A stretch of DNA of 44,387 nucleotides from Ignavibacteria bacterium (GCA_016783945.1 JADHVP010000013.1:1-44387); one strand, 5' to 3'; shown: positions 9,295 through 18,202, counted from the stretch's first letter. Numbers and translations are program-made. The notes: generated from the letters alone by a model not told the origin.

Positions 9295-9876
9295 ATGGGT
9301 AATACAAAAAAACGCTGTGAGTGGTGTTTAACGAGTGATTTAATGATAAAATATCATGATGAAGAGTGGGGAGTTCCATTACACAATGACAGGAAGCTTT
9401 TCGAATTCATAATTCTAGATGCTTTCCAAGCAGGTCTAAGCTGGAGCACGATAATTAACAAAAGGAAGAATTTCGAAAAAGCTTTCGATGGATTCGATGT
9501 CGAAAAAATTGCGAGGTACCGACAAGGAAAAATAAATAAACTTCTAAAGGATGCAGGAATCATTCGCAATAGATTAAAGATCTATTCGACTGTTAGTAAC
9601 GCAAAAGTATTTTTGAAGATACAAGAAGAATTCGGAAGTTTTGATAAATACATCTGGCAGTTTGTAAATGGCAAACCGATAATCAACAAACGAAAGAAAT
9701 TAAAAGACATACCAGCTTCTTCAAAAGAGTCAGATGCAATGAGCAAAGATTTGAAAAAGAGGGGTTTTAGATTTGTTGGCACAACCATCTGTTATGCATT
9801 TATGCAGGCTGCAGGAATGGTAAATGACCACTTAATGGATTGCCATAGGTATAAAAAACTAAAAAGATTGAAATAA
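9295..9876 (+). CDS. tag: DNA-3-methyladenine glycosylase I
   Basis: A 193-residue base-excision repair enzyme that removes N3-methyladenine from alkylated DNA. The zinc-snap ligands of Tag are all present with the spacing of the E. coli enzyme: C8 and H21 near the N-terminus (CEWCLTSD...KYHDEEWG), and H179 and C183 near the C-terminus (NDHLMDCHRY). The recognition region DAFQAGLSWSTIINKRKNFEKAF and the FVGTTICYAFMQAAGMVNDH block are highly typical. Length is normal. It overlaps nothing and follows the DinB-like gene by 7 bases. It is convergent with the minus-strand metallophosphoesterase, with only 39 bases between stops and no obvious terminator. Confidence 0.95.
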   Translation: MGNTKKRCEWCLTSDLMIKYHDEEWGVPLHNDRKLFEFIILDAFQAGLSWSTIINKRKNFEKAFDGFDVEKIARYRQGKINKLLKDAGIIRNRLKIYSTVSNAKVFLKIQEEFGSFDKYIWQFVNGKPIINKRKKLKDIPASSKESDAMSKDLKKRGFRFVGTTICYAFMQAAGMVNDHLMDCHRYKKLKRLK

Positions 9877-9915
9877 AAATTTGAGAGAATTAAAAATATA
9901 ATTTCCCTGCCTTGC

Positions 9916-11019
9916 CTAAGTTTGTACTGATTGTTTCAGGTCTTTTTCAATCTCATCAAGAATATTTTTTAAACTTGCTGGTCCGTCTAAAATTTCATAT
10001 TTACCCCCTGGGCAAAGCCAGGCAGCAACACTTATCTTTCCGGAATCAATTTCAACACAGCTTATCATATTTGTTCGAATACAGCAACCAGCATTGAAGT
10101 ATGAAGGTGTTTGCTTTTGCTCTAGTGGGTGAGAGAGTCCTTCAAGTTCTTTGTTTAAATCATCGATGTGCTTTTTTGCCGATTTTATATCACGTTTTTT
10201 TGTAAGGTCTTTTAATTTGATTTCATTTTCATTCTTTTCCATTTCTAATGCAGCTTTGATGGGCTTCGATTTATAATTGGGACGGTGAGTGTGTCCGGCA
10301 ATTAATAGATAACCTCTGTTCTTAGTCCATTCGATCAGGTATTTTTCCTGGTCGTCCATACTTGTAAGAAAACTCATTTTTTCACTTCTGGGTATTGAGT
10401 AATATAGAAGGTCATACTCTCCTTTAACTACGAACCTGGCAATGGGATCACCGACGTCCTGGAGAAAGTGTCCCTGACAGCCGTGGGTTATAAGTATTTT
10501 ATAGTTATTATCTGCTTTCTCATCTTCAAAGATAATTCCAGGGTAGACTTCTATCTCTTTATTATCAAGTGCGGGTTTTAGAAACTTATCGATGCGTTTG
10601 CTTTTTTTAAAACGCCAGTAATCATCATGGTTACCATATATTCGAAAGTAACGATCTTTTTCATGGAACTCCCTTTCTAAAGGAATAGAATCACCTTCAT
10701 AAGCATCAAGTATTCTACGCATATTATTTCTGTATCCCCACCCTTCTTCAACATCTCCACATAACACCAGCTTGAATCCCTTATCATAGTAATGCTTAAG
10801 TGCATTATTAAAAACTTTCCTGTTTCTAACAAAATGATCGTATGGTCCGCCATCTCCCCTGTGAATGTCACTGAAAACAACAATCTTTTCATTAAGAATG
10901 TCTGGTACTTTGATATGTTTTGTGTTTCGGATATCCTGATTCATCCTGTAAAAGGTCAATCCCTTAGACCTTATGAATACTCTTAATATTTCGTTTTTAA
11001 TGTATGTGAACAGCCCCAA
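9916..11019 (-). CDS. calcineurin-like metallophosphoesterase
   Basis: A 367-residue cytoplasmic phosphoesterase. The five metal-site blocks of the calcineurin-like fold appear in order: FSDIHRGDGG (D51, H53), LCGDVEEGW, IYGNHDDYW, LITHGCQGH and LIAGHTHRPNY. A charged helical insert (LEMEKNENEIKLKDLTKKRDIKSAKKHIDDL...) follows the GHTH motif, and a small domain with FNAGCCIRTN closes the protein. The start is TTG at 11019, supported by a strong Shine-Dalgarno sequence (GGGAGG at 11024-11029, minus strand) four bases before it. Substrate is not predictable; UDP-sugar or nucleotide diester hydrolysis are both possible. No signal peptide. Confidence 0.88.
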   Translation of the reverse strand: MGLFTYIKNEILRVFIRSKGLTFYRMNQDIRNTKHIKVPDILNEKIVVFSDIHRGDGGPYDHFVRNRKVFNNALKHYYDKGFKLVLCGDVEEGWGYRNNMRRILDAYEGDSIPLEREFHEKDRYFRIYGNHDDYWRFKKSKRIDKFLKPALDNKEIEVYPGIIFEDEKADNNYKILITHGCQGHFLQDVGDPIARFVVKGEYDLLYYSIPRSEKMSFLTSMDDQEKYLIEWTKNRGYLLIAGHTHRPNYKSKPIKAALEMEKNENEIKLKDLTKKRDIKSAKKHIDDLNKELEGLSHPLEQKQTPSYFNAGCCIRTNMISCVEIDSGKISVAAWLCPGGKYEILDGPASLKNILDEIEKDLKQSVQT

Positions 11020-11198
11020 GTTTCCTCCCTTAAGAAATTTCTATCCTCTATCTACATTAATACAATTTTACAACTATATTTGTATAAAATTTCTGTTTGT
11101 TTTTTTTTACATGCAATCCCACTATTGAAAAAAAATAGCAGGAAAATTAAATGATGGTCTTACTTTTCGAGCAAGCACGTTAAAGAGCGGGTAATAAA

Positions 11199-12950
11199 TT
11201 ACTTTATGAACAACATTTTCATTGCTGCGTTGTAATCTGAAGTTTTTAATTCACAGAAATAAACGCCGCTTGCTAATTCACTTCCGTCAAATACAATAGA
11301 ATGATAACCTGCCTGCATATATTCGTTAACAACAACTGCAATTTCTTTTCCCGATGCACTATAAATTTTTAGACTTACTTCCCCATTGTTAGGTATTGCA
11401 TATACAATCTTTGTTACCGGATTAAATGGGTTTGGGAAATTCTGAAACAGATGAAACTCTTTCGGTATAATTTCTGATTTATTTTTAATGCCTGTTGGAT
11501 TGCCGAGTGTTCCGTTAAAGTTTATGTTCTGTGCATAAATGCCCCCGTTATCCTGTCTTCTATCCGACCATGAAAGTTTTGACATTCCACTTGTATCTAA
11601 TACGGCAGCTAATCGTATCTTTTCGCTTAGTATGGTGCTTGCTGTTAGAATAGAACTACCCCATTGCATTACACCATCGCAGTTTATCTTAAAAGCTTTA
11701 ATTAAATTGTTTGTGCTTCCAGTTAATGACTCATCAAAATACACAATAACACTACTGTCTTTAACGTAACATGCAAGACTTGAGAAGCCGTTGTTATCTA
11801 TTGGTTTGAACACCTTTCCTGAAATGCTCCACAACGGTGTTCCATTTGATGAGAACTTCTGACCATATACTCCAATTTGACTTTGTCCTGTGTTTGTTTC
11901 TTTCCAAAACATGAACGTTTCATTAGTATGTTGCATACAATCAACAACAGGTCCGAAGTGGTTTCTCCCTCCGAGAGTTGAGCCTGAAGCGCCGTTCAAA
12001 GGAAAAAGTCGGGTTCCATCTGAGGTGAAATGCTGTACATAACTTGATCTGAGATTTTGAGAATTCCTGTCATCCTGCCAGGCATAAAATGCTCCGTTAT
12101 TTCCATCAGGAAAAATTCTTGGAACATAAAATCCTGATACATTACCAAGATGGTAAACAGTATCCTGTGTAGAATTCCAGACAGGTGAACCTGATGAAGA
12201 GAATTTCTGTGAATACAATTTATAGTTAATGGGATTTAAAAAAGAACCAGTGTAACCTGACCACAAAACAATTACACTTCCATTATCGGAAGAAACAAGA
12301 TCCGGATAAGTGAAATTTTCACTTCCACTCCCCGATAGCAGTATGGGATCATTACCCCACTGCTTTACCCCGCTTGATGAGAGTTTTTGGAAAGCAATTT
12401 TTGACGGTGAGGAACTATATATCCAGGTTATGACATAACTACCATCGGATGTTTGCTCTACTTTAGGATTAGGCTGATAGACGCTGAAGGAGTCTGAAAG
12501 TGTAACACCGTTCGTATCCCAAAGGAACACACCCTGCGGATTTATTTTATAAGCAAACGGATTAATCGATCCACCGTTTCTAATATCTGTAAATACGATT
12601 ACAGCGTTATCATCATTATCCGTTATCATATCATAATCCACAAGGGAAGTGTTTTGAGGTTTGGAACTGATTAATAAACCATCCGTAGCAAATTGTTTTA
12701 TCCCTGTTGAATTTAAACGCTGGAGGTAAACGTAATAATTTCCTAAACGATTGTCGAACCATGAAATATAACATCCGCCGTCCGAAGTGTTTGTAATTTT
12801 TGTTAATGCCTGTTCACCATTTACGTCACAAATTTTAAGATTTGTATTAGGATTGGAAGACCACTGCGAATTAGATGTTAGGGGAATTAAAAATCCTATC
12901 GCAGTAATTAATAATGATACCGAGAAATTGGTTATTGTTTTTTTATCCAT
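11199..12950 (-). CDS. secreted repeat protein with type IX sorting tail
   Basis: A 583-residue exported protein. An N-terminal signal peptide (MDKKTITNFSVSLLITAIGF...SNSQ) is followed by about eight repeats of 40-60 residues. Each has a W/F-x-D-x-R type motif, a Y-x-Q/K strand and a G-x-x-x-W turn: for example WFDNRLGNYYVYLQRLN, WQDDRNSQNLRSSYVQHF and WSDRRQDNGGIYAQNI. This pattern suggests a beta-propeller. The last 90 residues are a type IX secretion sorting domain: FQNFPNPFNPVTKIVYAIP, then KIYSASGKEIAVVV, GYHSIVFDG, LASGVYFCEL and a final MKMLFIK strand. The protein should cross the outer membrane and be released or anchored on the surface. No enzymatic motif is visible. Confidence 0.85.
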   Translation of the reverse strand: MDKKTITNFSVSLLITAIGFLIPLTSNSQWSSNPNTNLKICDVNGEQALTKITNTSDGGCYISWFDNRLGNYYVYLQRLNSTGIKQFATDGLLISSKPQNTSLVDYDMITDNDDNAVIVFTDIRNGGSINPFAYKINPQGVFLWDTNGVTLSDSFSVYQPNPKVEQTSDGSYVITWIYSSSPSKIAFQKLSSSGVKQWGNDPILLSGSGSENFTYPDLVSSDNGSVIVLWSGYTGSFLNPINYKLYSQKFSSSGSPVWNSTQDTVYHLGNVSGFYVPRIFPDGNNGAFYAWQDDRNSQNLRSSYVQHFTSDGTRLFPLNGASGSTLGGRNHFGPVVDCMQHTNETFMFWKETNTGQSQIGVYGQKFSSNGTPLWSISGKVFKPIDNNGFSSLACYVKDSSVIVYFDESLTGSTNNLIKAFKINCDGVMQWGSSILTASTILSEKIRLAAVLDTSGMSKLSWSDRRQDNGGIYAQNINFNGTLGNPTGIKNKSEIIPKEFHLFQNFPNPFNPVTKIVYAIPNNGEVSLKIYSASGKEIAVVVNEYMQAGYHSIVFDGSELASGVYFCELKTSDYNAAMKMLFIK

Positions 12951-13049
12951 AGCGAATAATAATTTTTTGTTAAATTTTAGAAACTATAAGAAAAAACACA
13001 AAATCATGGCTTTTCAATATTTCGATATGAAAAGATATCATTTTTAAAA

Positions 13050-13421
13050 TTATTCGGAAGAGGGTACAACTTCGGATTTACTTTTTAATAGCTTTACATT
13101 CTCGATCTCTTTATTCAAGAAATAATTTAGTACGGTTCTAACAACAACGATACCACCTAAGATGGCTAACTCTTCAAGCGTGGGTGTTATAATAGTCTGT
13201 ATAATATCTGCGGCAATTAAAAATTCCAATCCGAGCAACAAATAATTTCCAAAGTTTCGTCTTATTACAGAGACCCTTTCAATATTAAACTTACCGGAGA
13301 ACCTTGTGATCTCTGTCCTGATTAGATTTATAATTGCAAGCAGTGCTCCGTATGCCATAATTGCAAAACTAATCAGTCCAATTACAAATGATATATCTTT
13401 GAGAATATCAATAATGTTCAT
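13050..13421 (-). CDS. DUF1622 family membrane protein
   Basis: A 123-residue protein with three hydrophobic segments, at about residues 8-32, 58-80 and 85-100. It resembles the DUF1622 family: a short helical linker with charged residues (RTEITRFSGKFNIERVSVIRRNFGNYLLLGLEFLIAADIIQT) joins helices one and two. The GLEFLIAADII-T-T-P-x-x-E-L-A-I-L-G segment is characteristic. The function of this family is unknown; an inner-membrane location is expected. A lysine/serine tail ends the protein. It follows the 209-residue membrane protein gene by 27 bases on the same strand, suggesting co-transcription. Confidence 0.78.
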   Translation of the reverse strand: MNIIDILKDISFVIGLISFAIMAYGALLAIINLIRTEITRFSGKFNIERVSVIRRNFGNYLLLGLEFLIAADIIQTIITPTLEELAILGGIVVVRTVLNYFLNKEIENVKLLKSKSEVVPSSE

Positions 13422-13448
13422 AACTCGATTTTAATTTAATATTAGGCT

Positions 13449-14078
13449 TTAAAAATTATTTTTTCCTCTTTCGCTTTTCAATTTTTTAAACACCTTGACA
13501 GAGGTTATAAGATAAATTAAGAAGAATATTCTTATTACAATCCAAACAATAGATTGAGTCCCGCCAAACGTTGCCATGAAAGCAATGCCGATCAAAGCAT
13601 CGAGGATTAGAAGAACTATAGCAACAATCAAAGCAATTAGGGAGGCTTTTCTAACAGCAATACTCAAAATTAGAAAGATTAATCCAAAAATGATATAACT
13701 TGCCCAGGCACTTAATCCAAACTCTTCAAGGTGTAAAAACGCTGCCAGTATACCTATGATAATGTTCACGCAAGCAATGACCATCAGTACAGCGAAAGAA
13801 CCTTTTACTTTTGACATTGGATCGGAATCCGAACCGGGAATAGGCTTGCCATCTCTCGTAATGTAAAGTCCGGATGTTAATCCAATCTTGAGCCTTACAA
13901 AAAGTTTAGATCCATCGTTAAGCTGGAACTCTTTCCCCTCTTTAAGTTCCTTCTGGTTTGGTACGGTTCCTATTACCTCATCACGATGCTTAATCGTGAA
14001 GTTCTTCCAGCCAAGTCCCCAAGAACACTTAAGGTCCCTTGAACCGCCTTTTTCTAAAGCGAATATTTTTTTGGGCAT
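13449..14078 (-). CDS. membrane protein of unknown function with N-terminal soluble domain
   Basis: I do not recognise this 209-residue protein. Residues 1-90 are soluble, beta-rich and charged (LEKGGSRDLKCSWGLGWKNFTIKHRDEVIGTVPN...FQLNDGSKLFVRLKIG...LYITRDGKPIPGS). Four hydrophobic helices fill residues 95-200, and the tail is basic (KKLKSERGKNNF). The arrangement suggests a small sensing or binding domain on the cytoplasmic face of a compact membrane bundle. It is followed by the DUF1622 gene 27 bases downstream. ATG start. Confidence 0.7.
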   Translation of the reverse strand: MPKKIFALEKGGSRDLKCSWGLGWKNFTIKHRDEVIGTVPNQKELKEGKEFQLNDGSKLFVRLKIGLTSGLYITRDGKPIPGSDSDPMSKVKGSFAVLMVIACVNIIIGILAAFLHLEEFGLSAWASYIIFGLIFLILSIAVRKASLIALIVAIVLLILDALIGIAFMATFGGTQSIVWIVIRIFFLIYLITSVKVFKKLKSERGKNNF

Positions 14079-14224
14079 TTGTTTTCTAAAGTTTAATTCT
14101 CTTAAAATTAATCAATCTCACTATGATATAAAATAAGAAAATAACTTCAACTTAATGCTGTAAAAAAATAGAGACAGAAAGACATTGCTGCTAATTTAAA
14201 TGAGTCAGTATGATGTGTAAAGTT

Positions 14225-14932
14225 TCAAAAAGCTACTTCCCTATCCTTCTTTTTACTACTTGAATCTTTGGTAATAATTTTAAAAGTCAAATATATTAAA
14301 GTAAGAAGAACGAAAAACAGAATCGTCACACAGTACGTTCTTGGGTGAGCAATAGGATTTAGAAGTCTGACGATTAAATCTCTTGACAGCGCAAAGGGAT
14401 TTGAAATAATATCCCAGCTATTCCATCTAAGATACCTGCCAATATAAATCCCGAAACTGCCCGTCAGCAATGCAGCAATTGTAAATATCCATCCTGTCAC
14501 TTTTGAAAATTTCTTTTCAATGAAACTCTGAATGTCACTCAAAGAAAGGAATCCAAGTATCAACCCGTTTGAAACAAATGAAATAAATAAAACAAGGTCA
14601 TACCAGAATGGGATGTTATGAGGTTGTTTCAAATGAAACAAATCAGTTAGTATATAAGGAGCGTTTGGAAAAAATAGAAGCCAGATAAAAATGATTGGAA
14701 GGACTAGAATGTTTCTTTTGATCTGCTCTTCGTTAAGAAATAAAAGCAAGCTTATTCCATAAGGTATCCAAGCTAAGAATAAATTCCATACGAAAAAACT
14801 GTAGGAAGTTGAAGAAGTGTAGACTACCCTGAATGCAAGAAGTGCTATACTAAATAACGAAGAAACTATCAGTATGGTTAATGTTCCTATTTTATTTTTA
14901 ATAATTAAAGCATTGAAAGAATTACTAATCAT
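14225..14932 (-). CDS. DUF1361 family integral membrane protein
   Basis: A 235-residue membrane protein with about seven helices that matches the DUF1361 family. Diagnostic stretches are FFVWNLFLAWIPYGISLLL, WLLFFPNAPYILTDLFHL (the FPN-A-PY-x-x-TDL motif), GSFGIYIGRYLRWNSWDI and the LSRDL region. The biochemical role of this family is unknown. It stands between unrelated minus-strand genes with gaps over 120 bases on both sides, so context gives no function. ATG start; no signal peptide beyond the first membrane helix. Confidence 0.82.
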   Translation of the reverse strand: MISNSFNALIIKNKIGTLTILIVSSLFSIALLAFRVVYTSSTSYSFFVWNLFLAWIPYGISLLLFLNEEQIKRNILVLPIIFIWLLFFPNAPYILTDLFHLKQPHNIPFWYDLVLFISFVSNGLILGFLSLSDIQSFIEKKFSKVTGWIFTIAALLTGSFGIYIGRYLRWNSWDIISNPFALSRDLIVRLLNPIAHPRTYCVTILFFVLLTLIYLTFKIITKDSSSKKKDREVAF

Positions 14933-15054
14933 GATTCTCTTTTGTTTGAGTAAAAGATTTTTAAATTAGTAATTATTGTTCGATAGGCTTAAAGTGATTT
15001 TTTAGTTTACAAATGCTTTTATACTTTGAAGTTAAACAAAGTGTTAAGGATAAC

Positions 15055-15408
15055 CTATGTCGAAATATTTCTTTTAATTTCATCCAGTGTTTCTTTTGCT
15101 TCAGGAACATTGAGTTTCTCGATATGTTTATAAAGTTTATCGCAAATGTATTCTTCGCAGTAAGCACAGTTTTCTACTTCCTTTTCAATAGCACACTTTC
15201 TTATAACACAGACATAACAAAACTTTGTTAATCTCTTCCCTTCAAGAAGACACCCATCACATTCGATATCTTCCGGTATGAGTGGAACCTCTTTAGATGA
15301 CCAGAGTTGTGCAAGTCTTTTCTTTTCATTCTCGTCATTTTTCTGTGTCGCAATGTATGCAGGACATTCATTACAAATTATTCCGCAATATGCAATTACC
15401 TTTTGCAT
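15055..15408 (-). CDS. DUF3795 cysteine-rich protein
   Basis: A 117-residue soluble protein rich in cysteine, matching DUF3795. It opens with YCGIICNECPAY and continues with CDGCLLEGKRL, FCYVCVIRKCAIEKEVENCAYCEEYICDKL. The paired cysteines make zinc binding or an iron-sulfur centre plausible. Members are widespread in anaerobes and methanogens and have no assigned function. The C-terminal helix is charged. ATG start; gene stands alone. Confidence 0.82.
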   Translation of the reverse strand: MQKVIAYCGIICNECPAYIATQKNDENEKKRLAQLWSSKEVPLIPEDIECDGCLLEGKRLTKFCYVCVIRKCAIEKEVENCAYCEEYICDKLYKHIEKLNVPEAKETLDEIKRNIST

Positions 15409-15533
15409 AGGCTCAAATCTTTAAAATTGAGTTAAAAGTATAAAATTCTTTAATTATTGTAAATGTATAATTCTGAATTGCTTAAAAAATTAGACGTAAT
15501 ATGATTTAATGATTCTATGATTTTCATAAAACA

Positions 15534-16304
15534 TTATTTTACGCCTTCAATATAAAGCGACTCAAGTTTGTAAACGCTTCCATCTTCATTTATATCGAGG
15601 TTAAATTGAGTCCATCCTTCAATACTGCTACTTGTAGGCGTTTCAGTTTTTATATCTTTAAAACCTATATTTGTGAAAAGCTCACACAGGGAATATTTAT
15701 CATACATCCATCTATGCCGTTCGCCGGCCTTTGCTGTATTACCACGTACAATACGTTCAATAAATCTAATGAGAAAACGCTGTTCCTTCGTACCAGATAT
15801 TCCACTGCTAACCATTTGGTCAAAGAGTTCATAAGTTACAATTTCATGGTCTTGAATTGCTTCCGGGTCACCATCCTCTATACTATTAACAGCAGAATTG
15901 TAACGGATGATAATCTTCTGAAGGTCGGGAACAACGACCCTTAAAATCCCACCCGTTTTCAAAGCACGATAACATTCTCTCAGGAAAGCAGGTGCGCCAT
16001 CTTTATCAATGTGCTCTAAAAAGTGAGAATGGTACACGACATCAAATGTATCATCATCGAAGGGAATTCCCTTTCGTAAATCCCATAGAATGATTTCAGG
16101 ATCGACATCTAAAAGGTTCTGAAATCTTTCCTCTGATATAAATCCAATTTTTCTGAGAAATTTTGCAATTCCAATGTGATGTGCAAACCGTGCGTAGGGT
16201 GAGAAATCAAGATTATTCCAGTTCCCGTCCATTTTGGTACCGCAGCCCAAGTTTAGCATTGCCCTGTTATCTTTAAGACGTTTTATACAAAAGTGTCGTT
16301 TCAT
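15534..16304 (-). CDS. class I SAM-dependent methyltransferase
   Basis: A 256-residue methyltransferase with a Rossmann core. Motif I is MLNLGCGTKMDGNWNNLD (SAM-binding glycine loop, then an acidic residue), and DLRKGIPFDDDTFDVVYHSHFLEHI with RECYRALKTGGILRVVVPD gives motifs II and III. This Methyltransf_11 type with LEHI and a leading N-x-D block is common among enzymes in surface-glycan and lipid clusters. No partner genes of that sort lie nearby, so the substrate is open. The cupin gene lies just upstream on the same strand, so they may form a two-gene unit. Confidence 0.85.
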   Translation of the reverse strand: MKRHFCIKRLKDNRAMLNLGCGTKMDGNWNNLDFSPYARFAHHIGIAKFLRKIGFISEERFQNLLDVDPEIILWDLRKGIPFDDDTFDVVYHSHFLEHIDKDGAPAFLRECYRALKTGGILRVVVPDLQKIIIRYNSAVNSIEDGDPEAIQDHEIVTYELFDQMVSSGISGTKEQRFLIRFIERIVRGNTAKAGERHRWMYDKYSLCELFTNIGFKDIKTETPTSSSIEGWTQFNLDINEDGSVYKLESLYIEGVK

Positions 16305-16323
16305 AGTTGAAAGTTTCCTAAAA

Positions 16324-16647
16324 TTAATTGATATAGTCTTCTCTTACGGGAGAGAACACTTCGATTGCTATCGAATCCTCGAGTATTTCTGCATTATGCT
16401 TAACGTTACCGGGTATGTACCAGCTGTCTCTCGGAGTTACCACAAACATTTCATCCTCGATATATAATTTCATTTTACCTGAAACGAGGTATCCTGTTTG
16501 GTCCTGTGGATGGCTGTGAACCGGAATCACACTTCTTTCTTTAAGTAAAAATTCTGTCATCAGCATTTTCTCTCCATAAAGCAGCGGCTTGAACTGTATA
16601 CCATTTAAAGGATTTTTATAATTTTTGATTTCCTTTTTGTAAAACAT
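16324..16647 (-). CDS. small cupin-domain protein
   Basis: A single-domain cupin of about 107 residues. The first cupin motif is visible as SVIPVHSHPQDQTGYLVSGKMKLYIEDE (two histidines, a glutamine where glutamate is usual, then a glycine). The second is WYIPGNVKHNAEILEDS with P-x-x-x-x-H. Such proteins bind a metal and act as small sugar- or ligand-binding enzymes or sensors. I place the start at the ATG at 16647. The longer frame begins with TTG at 16674 and adds nine hydrophobic residues that are not typical of cupins. The methyltransferase gene begins 19 bases downstream. Confidence 0.8.
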   Translation of the reverse strand: MFYKKEIKNYKNPLNGIQFKPLLYGEKMLMTEFLLKERSVIPVHSHPQDQTGYLVSGKMKLYIEDEMFVVTPRDSWYIPGNVKHNAEILEDSIAIEVFSPVREDYIN

Positions 16648-16773
16648 TGGGATTATTTTTATAATGTTTAGCAAAGTTACATATTTCTTATGTTTATTTA
16701 AACAAAAAACTTATTTTTCTACTTATTAAAAAGTAACCGCTGAGACGCCTGCCTGATTGATTGAGTTCAAGAC

Positions 16774-16807
16774 GCAGAGTCCCCCGATTACTCGGGGGAG
16801 TCTCTGC
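16774..16807. repeat. G/C-rich palindrome, probable dispersed repeat
   Basis: TCCCCCGA (16780-16787) and TCGGGGGA (16792-16799) form a perfect 8-bp stem over the loop TTAC. Outer arms GCAGAG and GTCTCTGC extend it with two bases bulged. A further GACTCTGC lies just downstream near 16827. No run of T follows, so a terminator is unlikely. The G/C content stands out sharply from its surroundings, as for an inserted repeat unit. Confidence 0.6.
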
Positions 16808-17404
16808 CGAAACAACGGGAAACAAAGACTCTGCAGAAATATAAATTCTTCGTAAAATTATTTAACCTGAATTATATTATTACGTAGTATATATTTAGGA
16901 ATTCTTTTATGAAATAAAAGTAAGGAAATAAAAACCACCTGCAAGGCAATACGAATTTTTATTCGACTATACATAACAGGTGGAGAGAGAGTTAATACAA
17001 AACGTTGAAAAATGAAAAACAACAGTTTTGTAGGTGTGTCAATTATCGCATTACTATTGCGAAATATGTAAGTACTAAAACCATTAATGAAAAGACAACA
17101 AAAATTAGTGATTCGTGATTTAATACCTTGCTGTGTGTTTTTTGAGTCATCGATTTGAGTTTTTTTATATTGAAAAAACGTAAGATTTTGTACTACAAAG
17201 TACAACTTCTGTGCCAAAAAAATGTCTGGGTTTTATGCTTTTATTAACGTTTTTATTTCTCGTAATGAATATTAATAATAGTAAAAAGCCTGAAAAGATA
17301 GTCTTAATAATATGTTTTAAAAACAATTTTTAATTTCTACTTTTCAATTTACATTTAATTTTTAATTCCCCAATGATCAATTAGAAGTATATTATTTCCC
17401 ATTA

Positions 17405-17497
17405 AAATGACGGAGTTAATGATACGACAAAATATTATTAAATAGCCCCGTCATTTATGGCACGGGAAAGAATTGATCACAAGTGCTGGGCTTTAGC
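17405..17497. repeat. cluster of degenerate inverted repeats
   Basis: AAATGACGG (17405-17413) is exactly complementary to CCGTCATTT (17448-17456). The latter overlaps a second hairpin, CCCGT (17447-17451) with ACGGG (17462-17466). Farther on, GCT-GGGCTTT-AGC (17485-17497) makes a third, small hairpin. Each looks like a once longer symmetric element that has lost part of one arm. Structured RNA is an alternative, but the alternate and imperfect pairings favour eroded mobile repeats. Confidence 0.5.
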
Positions 17498-17550
17498 TCT
17501 TATATGATGTTATTATACAAATCGTTCTTAGGTTAAACAAAACAAAAACA

Positions 17551-18120
17551 TTGAAAAGTATAATATTCTTTCTTTTAGTATTTTTACTAATTCCTATCAG
17601 TTTTAATTGTGATGATTACGGAACGGTGGATTTGCAAAAAGAACTCAATTTAAATTTTGAAGTTGCCAGACCGAATAATACACCCGAGTACTGGTCTTCA
17701 TATAACCAGAGTTATGACATCCAATTAGATGATAAAATATTTTATAAAGGAAACAAAAGTCTAAGGCTTCAATATTTGAACGATAATATTGATGGATTGT
17801 CAAAGATTTATTTACCTCTTTATTATATAAGAGGAAGTGACCTGAAGTTCACAGGTTATATAAAGACAGAGAATGTTGAAAATGGCTATGCTGGGTTTAG
17901 AATTAACATCTACGATGCAAAGGCAAATAATAAGGAACTGAGAATGAAAGAGGCGGGAGCTACAGGAACAAATGACTGGAAGGAGTATTCAATAGAAACT
18001 TTTATTAGTGATTCGGTAAGGTCTGTCTCTATTGGAGTAGAGTTAACAGGTTCCGGAACAGCATGGTTTGATGGTCTGGAAATGTACATTGATGGTGACA
18101 AGGTTGAGCAGGAAAATTAA
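17551..18120 (+). CDS. exported protein, probable lipoprotein with carbohydrate-binding-like fold
   Basis: A 189-residue protein with a hydrophobic N-terminus ending at C20 (LLIPISFNC). This is a weak lipobox because N precedes the cysteine, so lipidation is likely but not certain. The rest is beta-rich with features of galactose-binding or CBM-like jelly rolls: DDKIFYKGNKSLRLQYLND, LKFTGYIKTENVENGYAGFRINIYD, and GSGTAWFDGLEMYIDG at the end. The last motif (AWFDG-L/V) is common in carbohydrate-binding modules attached to hydrolases. No catalytic domain is present. The start is TTG at 17551. It lies 82 bases upstream of the thioredoxin-like gene. Confidence 0.65.
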   Translation: MKSIIFFLLVFLLIPISFNCDDYGTVDLQKELNLNFEVARPNNTPEYWSSYNQSYDIQLDDKIFYKGNKSLRLQYLNDNIDGLSKIYLPLYYIRGSDLKFTGYIKTENVENGYAGFRINIYDAKANNKELRMKEAGATGTNDWKEYSIETFISDSVRSVSIGVELTGSGTAWFDGLEMYIDGDKVEQEN

Positions 18121-18202
18121 TCAACAGATTTTTTTTGGTTAAGAAATTTTATTCGCGTAAAATTAGTTAAAGAGTTCAAGTAAAATTTAAAATAAAAAAT
18201 CT

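Larger units (their letters stand above)
16675..17550. other. gene-poor stretch with decayed palindromic repeats
   Basis: No convincing gene lies in these 876 bases between divergent genes. A minus-strand open frame at 16858-17217 (119 codons) is dominated by F, I, N and K, has no recognisable motif and no ribosome site, and is probably chance. What is visible are palindromes: a G/C-rich hairpin at 16774-16807 and a cluster of partly broken hairpins at 17405-17497. Both are annotated separately. The promoter of the 17551 gene must lie near the end, but I see no clear box. Confidence 0.6.

Noticed and set aside
17012-17071. Tiny plus-strand frame of 19 codons starting ATGAAAAACAAC
   Set aside because: Hydrophobic and starts with ATG, but there is no Shine-Dalgarno site and no support beyond length; left out as a gene.
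16858-17217. Minus-strand open frame of 119 codons in a gap
   Set aside because: Composition is dominated by F, I, N, K and Q, there is no motif, signal peptide or ribosome site, and it lies in a repeat-rich AT-rich gap. A chance frame is more likely.
17405-17466. Possible structured regulatory RNA before the 17551 gene
   Set aside because: The pairings are mutually exclusive and imperfect, and I recognise no riboswitch core; eroded repeats explain them better.
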